Part shown: one piece after another, positions 59,561 through 64,000 of the stretch
Layout: each line of letters opens with the position of its first letter
Position numbering within the stretch: position 1 is the stretch's first letter
Source of the DNA: JBBQKI01 sp038326725
GTDB lineage: Bacteria; Bacteroidota; Bacteroidia; Flavobacteriales; Flavobacteriaceae
Direction of reading: 5' to 3'
Assembly (NCBI GenBank): GCA_038326725.1
Contig: JBBQKI010000007.1
Coordinates: 1 to 64,000, forward strand
DNA: 64,000 nucleotides
Program-made: the position numbers and the translations under genes
Notes under the pieces: generated by a model
Told to the model about the DNA's origin: nothing
The model's database searches: none
Seen by the model: only the letters and a program-made list of their open reading frames with translations

Positions 59561-60308
59561 ATTCCCTTATTTCAAATTTCTCCCCATCAAAAACCCCATA
59601 TGTGTAATGTGTTATCCAATCACCGAGATTAAAATAAATGGAATTTTCATTTAATTTAATCTCCATTGATAAGTGTCGATGACCAAAAATGAAATAATCG
59701 TAATGTTTCGTTTCCAATTTTCGTTTTGCGTATTTGGCAAGCCATTCATTTTCTTCGCCTAAAAATGTTTTATCGTCATCCCCCGAAATCAACTTGTTTT
59801 TTACCGAAAGGTGCTTCGCTATTTTCACGCCGATGTCCGGATGTACCCATCGGAACAAATATTTGAAGACTGGGTTTAAAAACACTTTTTTCATTCTTTT
59901 GTAGCCTTTATCTCCCGGACCTTTGCCGTCTCCATGCCCAATAAAAAAGGTTTTTCCATGCAACATAAATTCCTTAGGCTTGTAAAAAACCGGGATGTTA
60001 AGCTCTTCTTCAAAATAACCACGCATCCACAAGTCGTGATTTCCAGTGAAAAAATAGATGGGAATACCGCTGTCCCTGATTTCGGCAAGTTTCCCTAAAA
60101 CACGAACAAAGCCTTTTGGCACCACAGTTTTGTATTCAAACCAAAAATCGAAAAGATCTCCTAAAAGGAAAATTGCCGCCGCATCCTCCTTAATGGTGTC
60201 CAGCCATTTTACGAACTTGATTTCGCGTGGCTTACTTTCGGCTTGGGTGGGCGCGCCCAAATGGTTATCGCTGGAGAAGTATATTTTTTTTCCTTGTGGG
60301 AGATCCAT
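59523..60308 (-). CDS. lpxH: UDP-2,3-diacylglucosamine diphosphatase
   Basis: This 261-residue calcineurin-like enzyme makes lipid X in lipid A synthesis. The metal-binding motifs are SSDNHLGA, GDLFDFWF, GNHDLWM, GHGDG and GHRH in the expected order. The first is DNH in place of the usual DLH. It is a membrane-associated cytosolic enzyme. It is followed by queD in the opposite order of transcription (queD lies upstream). Confidence 0.93.
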   Translation of the reverse strand: MDLPQGKKIYFSSDNHLGAPTQAESKPREIKFVKWLDTIKEDAAAIFLLGDLFDFWFEYKTVVPKGFVRVLGKLAEIRDSGIPIYFFTGNHDLWMRGYFEEELNIPVFYKPKEFMLHGKTFFIGHGDGKGPGDKGYKRMKKVFLNPVFKYLFRWVHPDIGVKIAKHLSVKNKLISGDDDKTFLGEENEWLAKYAKRKLETKHYDYFIFGHRHLSMEIKLNENSIYFNLGDWITHYTYGVFDGEKFEIREFTPEHPVVAVEG

Positions 60309-60319
60309 TTTCCATGAAA

Positions 60320-60769
60320 TTAATTATCTCCAGAAAACCATTCGGCATAACTAGTGGCTGTTTCCTGAAGTTTTAATGAATAAAGTTTTATGCCATGCGG
60401 CAGGCGCAGTTTGATTTTTTCGGCAAAATCTGCTACCATCATCTCGCTGGTGGGTTGATAATCTACAAGCAAAACACTATGGCCACGATCTTGTAGCTCT
60501 TTTGCCAATTCAACGTGCGGGGTGTTTTTATTGAAAACGGTGGCGTGGTCAAACACATCAACGATCTCTTCTTTTACGATATTTTTCAAATCGCCAAAAT
60601 CAATCACCATCCCGAATTTTACGTTTGATGGATCCGAAATTGGTGTGCCTATAACTGTTACCGAAAGTTTATAGCTATGGCCATGGACATTCCGGCATTT
60701 CCCGTCATAACCGAAGAGTGCGTGGCCGGTCTCGAAAGAAAATTGCTTGGTGATGCGGATTTGGTTCAT
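60320..60769 (-). CDS. queD: 6-carboxytetrahydropterin synthase (QueD family)
   Basis: This 149-residue enzyme converts dihydroneopterin triphosphate in queuosine precursor synthesis. The zinc and catalytic motifs are ETGHALFG, KCRNVHGHSYKL (with the Cys and two His) and the later PTSEMMVADF. Length is slightly longer than E. coli QueD, as in Bacteroidota. It lies 11 nt upstream of lpxH on the same strand. Confidence 0.93.
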   Translation of the reverse strand: MNQIRITKQFSFETGHALFGYDGKCRNVHGHSYKLSVTVIGTPISDPSNVKFGMVIDFGDLKNIVKEEIVDVFDHATVFNKNTPHVELAKELQDRGHSVLLVDYQPTSEMMVADFAEKIKLRLPHGIKLYSLKLQETATSYAEWFSGDN

Positions 60770-60860
60770 GGTTGTTCTTTGTTTTCAAAGATACGGTAAT
60801 TTGCTCCCGCCATTCATTTTAAGCTAAAACAGTCCTCGAAAAGTCAATGGTGAGTGACTT

Positions 60861-60962
60861 TCATCTCCTGTTTTTCAACTTTTGATACGCCACTACGGCA
60901 ATCACTAAAACCGCCAGTACAAGAAAAAGCCCTGGGCCACCCAAAAAGCGGAGTATGTCCAT
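60861..60962 (-). CDS. Small single-pass membrane protein (33 residues)
   Basis: ATG 60962 opens a 33-codon frame ending TGA at 60861. The product has MDILRFLGGPG, then a hydrophobic helix of about 16 residues (LFLVLAVLVIAVVAY), and a basic tail (QKLKNRR). The positive-inside pattern and tight size suggest a true small membrane protein. Family unknown. It is in a gap that otherwise holds no gene. Confidence 0.45.
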   Translation of the reverse strand: MDILRFLGGPGLFLVLAVLVIAVVAYQKLKNRR

Positions 60963-61080
60963 TTTTTTTATTTAAAAATATACATTTTAAAAATAAGCAC
61001 ACACATTTCCCATGAACCATTTTTGATTTTTGTGTACGATTAATTAACCTTAATTTTACAAACAAATTAAAAAAAATTGT

Positions 61081-61881
61081 ATGCCCCTGAAAAATATTTT
61101 GGTGCCGGTGGGTTCTTCGAAAAATACGGTCAGCAATCTACAGTATGCCATTGATTTGGCGGAAATAATAAATGCCAATGTTTACATGGTTTCGGTTTTT
61201 AAGGAATTCTCGAAAGTGGGTGGTTTTACCAAAGTAAATTCGCTTTTGAGGGAAGAATCCGAAAACCGTTTGGACGAAGTGCTGTTAAAAGTAGATAAAA
61301 AAGGGGTGAAAGTTATTGCGCACCCAATAAAAGGAGAGATTTTAGAAGGCATAAACCGAGTAAACCAACAGATCCCGATTGATTTGATGGTGCTTTCGCC
61401 ACGGAGCAATTCCATTAAAGAAAGCGTTTATTTGGGAAAAACTTCTGGGCGTTTATTAAAGCATACCAACATCCCAATTTTGGTAGTGCCGGAAGGTTCA
61501 AAATTCAACCCTCCCAAAACGATGCTGATGGCTTTTAAAAATGGAGTTTTTGAGAAAGATTCGTTGCTGGATGCTCTTCATTTCTTTGTAAATAATTTTG
61601 GGACTGAAGTACATGTTCTCCATGTAGAGACCCCTGAAACTACTGAGGAAATGAAAGAGGTAACCGATAATTTAAAAAACCTCCAAACTTCCTATACCAA
61701 AGCCGAAAACGCCACTACATTTCAGGCTCTTCTTGAGCATTTTCAGCATTTTCAGCCGGACATGCTTTGCGTGATCCGCAGAAAGCGCGGGTTTTTCACC
61801 AAACTGTGGGAGAAGGACGAAATCCTCAAAAAAGAATTCCATACCAGTAGACCATTACTTGTGTTGCCGGTCCAGTCATAA
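61081..61881 (+). CDS. Universal stress protein, tandem UspA domains
   Basis: This 266-residue cytosolic protein has two Usp domains (about 1-140 and 150-264). The first begins PLKNILVPVGSSKNT and ends ILVVPEGSKF. The ATP-binding glycine pattern is only partly visible, as often in Bacteroidota two-domain forms. Expression is usually tied to growth arrest or stress, which is inference from the family. It is convergent with tRNA-Ala. Confidence 0.88.
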   Translation: MPLKNILVPVGSSKNTVSNLQYAIDLAEIINANVYMVSVFKEFSKVGGFTKVNSLLREESENRLDEVLLKVDKKGVKVIAHPIKGEILEGINRVNQQIPIDLMVLSPRSNSIKESVYLGKTSGRLLKHTNIPILVVPEGSKFNPPKTMLMAFKNGVFEKDSLLDALHFFVNNFGTEVHVLHVETPETTEEMKEVTDNLKNLQTSYTKAENATTFQALLEHFQHFQPDMLCVIRRKRGFFTKLWEKDEILKKEFHTSRPLLVLPVQS

Positions 61882-61884
61882 AAC

Positions 61885-61917
61885 AAAAAAACCACCTATC
61901 AAATGACAGATGGTCTT
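61885..61917 (-). terminator. Intrinsic terminator after tRNA-Ala
   Basis: On the minus strand ACCATCTGTC and GATAGGTGGT form a 10-bp stem (two G-U pairs) with an ATTT loop, followed by TTTTTTTG. Confidence 0.7.
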
Positions 61918-61918
61918 G

Positions 61919-61995
<77 letters not shown>

Positions 61996-62093
61996 TGCTG
62001 ATTTAGTTTGCGAAAATAGTAAAAATATTTTAGGTACGCTTTCATTTTAATACCAATTTATTTTCCTTTAAATAAAAGCCTTTATTAGTCTCA

Positions 62094-64000
62094 TTACAGT
62101 TCTTTTTCAATAAATGGTAGGGCGGGATCGCAAATTTCAGTAATCAATTTTTTAAGCTCCATAGAATAAAATTCAAGGGTTTCTTGAGTAATAGTTTGGT
62201 CTTTTGCTTTTTTCCCAAATTCCTTTGTGGCAAATTTCAAAAACCCGTTGCCCATATTTTTAAAGGATATAATACCCGCCTCGGCATTTTGGATGGGGAT
62301 TTCCTTGTTCATCATCAGCACATAAGCCAAAACCTGAAATGTCTTGCTGTACTTATAATCCAAAATAATTTCGTTCCAATGCACAACTTCCAAATCCGGC
62401 GGGTTTACGAATCCTGTTTTGTAATCAATGATGCGCATTTGCCCGTTGAATTCATCGACCCGGTCCACCTTCCCAGCAATTTTTATTGGGAAACCGATTT
62501 CCGGCAAAGGGATCTCCACTTGAATATCAGTTTCAATTTGTACAATTTTGATTTGGTTTCCATTTTTAATTTCTGCAATTTCATGATCGATGAAATTTGA
62601 AATATATCTTTTTGCCACCTCAAAAGTGATAAGGTTTTTACCCTTTGAAAAATTACCTTTAAACTCCTTTTGAAATTGACGCGTAACTTCAGCTTCGATG
62701 TTTTTTTTCTTATTCAAAAGTATTTCGATTGTTAATTCGAAACCTTCCAAGGGCTTGTACAATTTTTCAAGAGAATTATGCACAATAGTCCCAAGAGTGT
62801 TGGCGGCGACAGTTTCCTCAATTTCTTCCAATTCCTGAAGCCGTAATATTTTCTGAAAATAGAAATCAATCGGGTTACGGATATAGCTTGTAAGTGCGGA
62901 TGGAGAAAAGCCTTTTCCAGCAATTTCCCGAAGACGTTCCATAACGGCCGGGGTTTTGTTGATTTTTTTTAATTGCCGTGGGCCAATAATTATTTTGGGC
63001 GATAAAACGGATTTTTCGAGAGTATGACTTTCCTTTTTTTCAATTTCCAATTGTAAAAGGAATCGGCTTTTTTCGCCGGAATTTATTCCTTCAGAATGAT
63101 TATTAAACAACAGCGAAATATTGGTTGCCCGGTGCAGTAAACGGTAAAAATGATAGGTATATATGGCGTCCTTTTCCGTATAAAGCGGCAACCCAAACTG
63201 TTGTTTCAAATCATAAGTTATAGCGGAAGCGTTAGATTTGCCGGATGGTAAAACCCCTTCGTTCACGCTGGTTATAATTATGTTTTCAAAATCCAGTAAT
63301 CGGGTTTCCAGCACTCCCATAATTTGAAGGCCATTGTAGGCATCGCCCTCAAAATCGAGCGTTGTGGAAGCAATCAATTCGGTGAACAAAAGGTGAACTG
63401 TCTTTACCGAAGTCAAATAAGGAAATTTATCCTGTAAAGCCTCCATCTTTTTGAAAATGGAATATAAGTGAAACAGGACAACACGTTCTACCGCATTTTC
63501 TTGGAATTGTTTTTGAAGGTTAAGCAGTAGATTAATGCAGGCATCCAAGGCATTTTTACTACTATCCTGCCAATCTTTAAAAAGCCACTCCATTACATCA
63601 CTATTTGGCTCCCCTGAAAGTTGAAAAAGTTCGGACGCCTTTATGTGGCTGCTGTTCTCCAGTGTGATTTTTTCTAATAAAAGGTCGGCATTGGGCAATA
63701 GCGAACTTGTCATGGGATGTTTCAGGATTACCAAAACCTCTTTATGATAATAAAATTTTATAGCATTGCAATGTAGCGCCAAGATCATTTCAAAAAAAAT
63801 AGTTGCTGGAAAGATTTTTAAATTTGCGCCCATCGTAATATTAACGGAAGTAACATTTGCGGGTAGGGAGTTCAAAATGGGTATGAGTAGGGTTTCATCA
63901 CCCAAAACAACTGCGGTTTTGGAAAGTTTTTCTTCTGAAAAAGCCGAAAGCAATTGCCCAACATATTTTGCCTGTCCCACGTTTTTTTGAACTTCAATAA
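62094..64000 (-). CDS. PD-(D/E)XK nuclease family protein (AddB-like), 3' part, open at window edge
   Basis: The frame is open through base 64000, so the N-terminus lies outside; at least 635 codons are visible. A central UvrD/AddB-like inactive helicase region (for example LHCNAIKFYYHKEVL, IIITSVNEGVLPSGKSNAS) precedes the C-terminal PD-(D/E)XK nuclease domain. That domain has AITYD, LGTIVHNSLEKLY, the GKVDRVDEFNG and RIIDYKTG motifs that hold the catalytic Asp and Lys. It most likely acts in double-strand break processing with a RecB/AddA-like partner encoded nearby outside the window. A GTG at 63980 is internal, not the start. Confidence 0.9.
   Translation of the reverse strand, partial: IEVQKNVGQAKYVGQLLSAFSEEKLSKTAVVLGDETLLIPILNSLPANVTSVNITMGANLKIFPATIFFEMILALHCNAIKFYYHKEVLVILKHPMTSSLLPNADLLLEKITLENSSHIKASELFQLSGEPNSDVMEWLFKDWQDSSKNALDACINLLLNLQKQFQENAVERVVLFHLYSIFKKMEALQDKFPYLTSVKTVHLLFTELIASTTLDFEGDAYNGLQIMGVLETRLLDFENIIITSVNEGVLPSGKSNASAITYDLKQQFGLPLYTEKDAIYTYHFYRLLHRATNISLLFNNHSEGINSGEKSRFLLQLEIEKKESHTLEKSVLSPKIIIGPRQLKKINKTPAVMERLREIAGKGFSPSALTSYIRNPIDFYFQKILRLQELEEIEETVAANTLGTIVHNSLEKLYKPLEGFELTIEILLNKKKNIEAEVTRQFQKEFKGNFSKGKNLITFEVAKRYISNFIDHEIAEIKNGNQIKIVQIETDIQVEIPLPEIGFPIKIAGKVDRVDEFNGQMRIIDYKTGFVNPPDLEVVHWNEIILDYKYSKTFQVLAYVLMMNKEIPIQNAEAGIISFKNMGNGFLKFATKEFGKKAKDQTITQETLEFYSMELKKLITEICDPALPFIEKEL

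Overview
This window looks like a chromosomal segment of a flavobacterium (Bacteroidota, probably Flavobacteriaceae). The reasons are: type IX secretion (T9SS) sorting tails on several proteins and a PorZ-like T9SS component; GLPGLI, THC0290_0291 and DUF6268 family proteins; TonB-dependent receptors with a carboxypeptidase-like N-terminal domain; promoters that fit the Bacteroidetes pattern (TTG, about 19-20 nt, TAnnTTTG); few visible Shine-Dalgarno sites; and several TTG starts. The genus cannot be fixed from the sequence alone. No phage, insertion sequence or CRISPR array is visible, so this is mostly core genome with small accessory pieces.

Layout. 1-6 kb, minus strand: a cut methyltransferase, a four-helix membrane protein, a large TonB receptor, an M23 lipoprotein and a DUF3108 protein. 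6-8.5 kb: a tyrosine catabolism pair (hmgA, hppD). 8.6-12.4 kb, plus strand: a small secreted Cys protein, a GLPGLI protein and a receptor-like beta-barrel. 12.4-16.4 kb: a patatin/outer-membrane protein and uvrC. 16.6-17.7 kb: a leucine-rich-repeat T9SS cargo. 17.8-21.6 kb, plus strand: a cassette of two RimK-type ligases, a RimB-like retropepsin and an AstE-like carboxypeptidase, followed by 5-formyl-THF cyclo-ligase. 21.7-27 kb: dispanin/DUF2752 pair, then lspA, a DksA-like gene and ileS. 27.3-32.5 kb: dsbD, envelope and small accessory proteins. 32.5-39.3 kb: recO-porZ, gdhA, an outer-membrane protein, a broken acetyltransferase and metB. 39.4-46.6 kb: a lipoprotein, ArsC-like protein, transporter, thioesterase, hydrolase, then yicC-gmk-nadD and gpsA. 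46.7-55.6 kb, minus strand: prolyl oligopeptidase, CRTAC1 protein plus diheme cytochrome, asd, mscL, alr, tdk. 55.7-64 kb: a conserved hypothetical, rsmI, an AhpD-like protein, recJ, lpxH, queD, a universal stress protein, tRNA-Ala and the 3' part of an AddB-like nuclease.

How the genes work together. Most units are housekeeping: translation and processing (ileS, tRNA-Ala, rsmI, lspA), nucleotide and cofactor metabolism (gmk, nadD, tdk, queD, 5-FCL), amino acids (asd, alr, metB, gdhA, tyrosine degradation), DNA repair (uvrC, recO, recJ, AddB-like) and envelope biogenesis (lpxH, mscL, M23, PorZ). The most system-like unit is the RimK/RimB/RimK/AstE cassette, which reads as writers and erasers of an amino-acid (probably glutamate) tail.

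The most unusual sequence feature is ileS. It carries two in-frame insertions whose DNA looks like short palindromic intergenic repeats, and relatives of those repeats lie elsewhere in the window. A minus-strand promoter-terminator pair between nadD and gpsA suggests a very short non-coding RNA.
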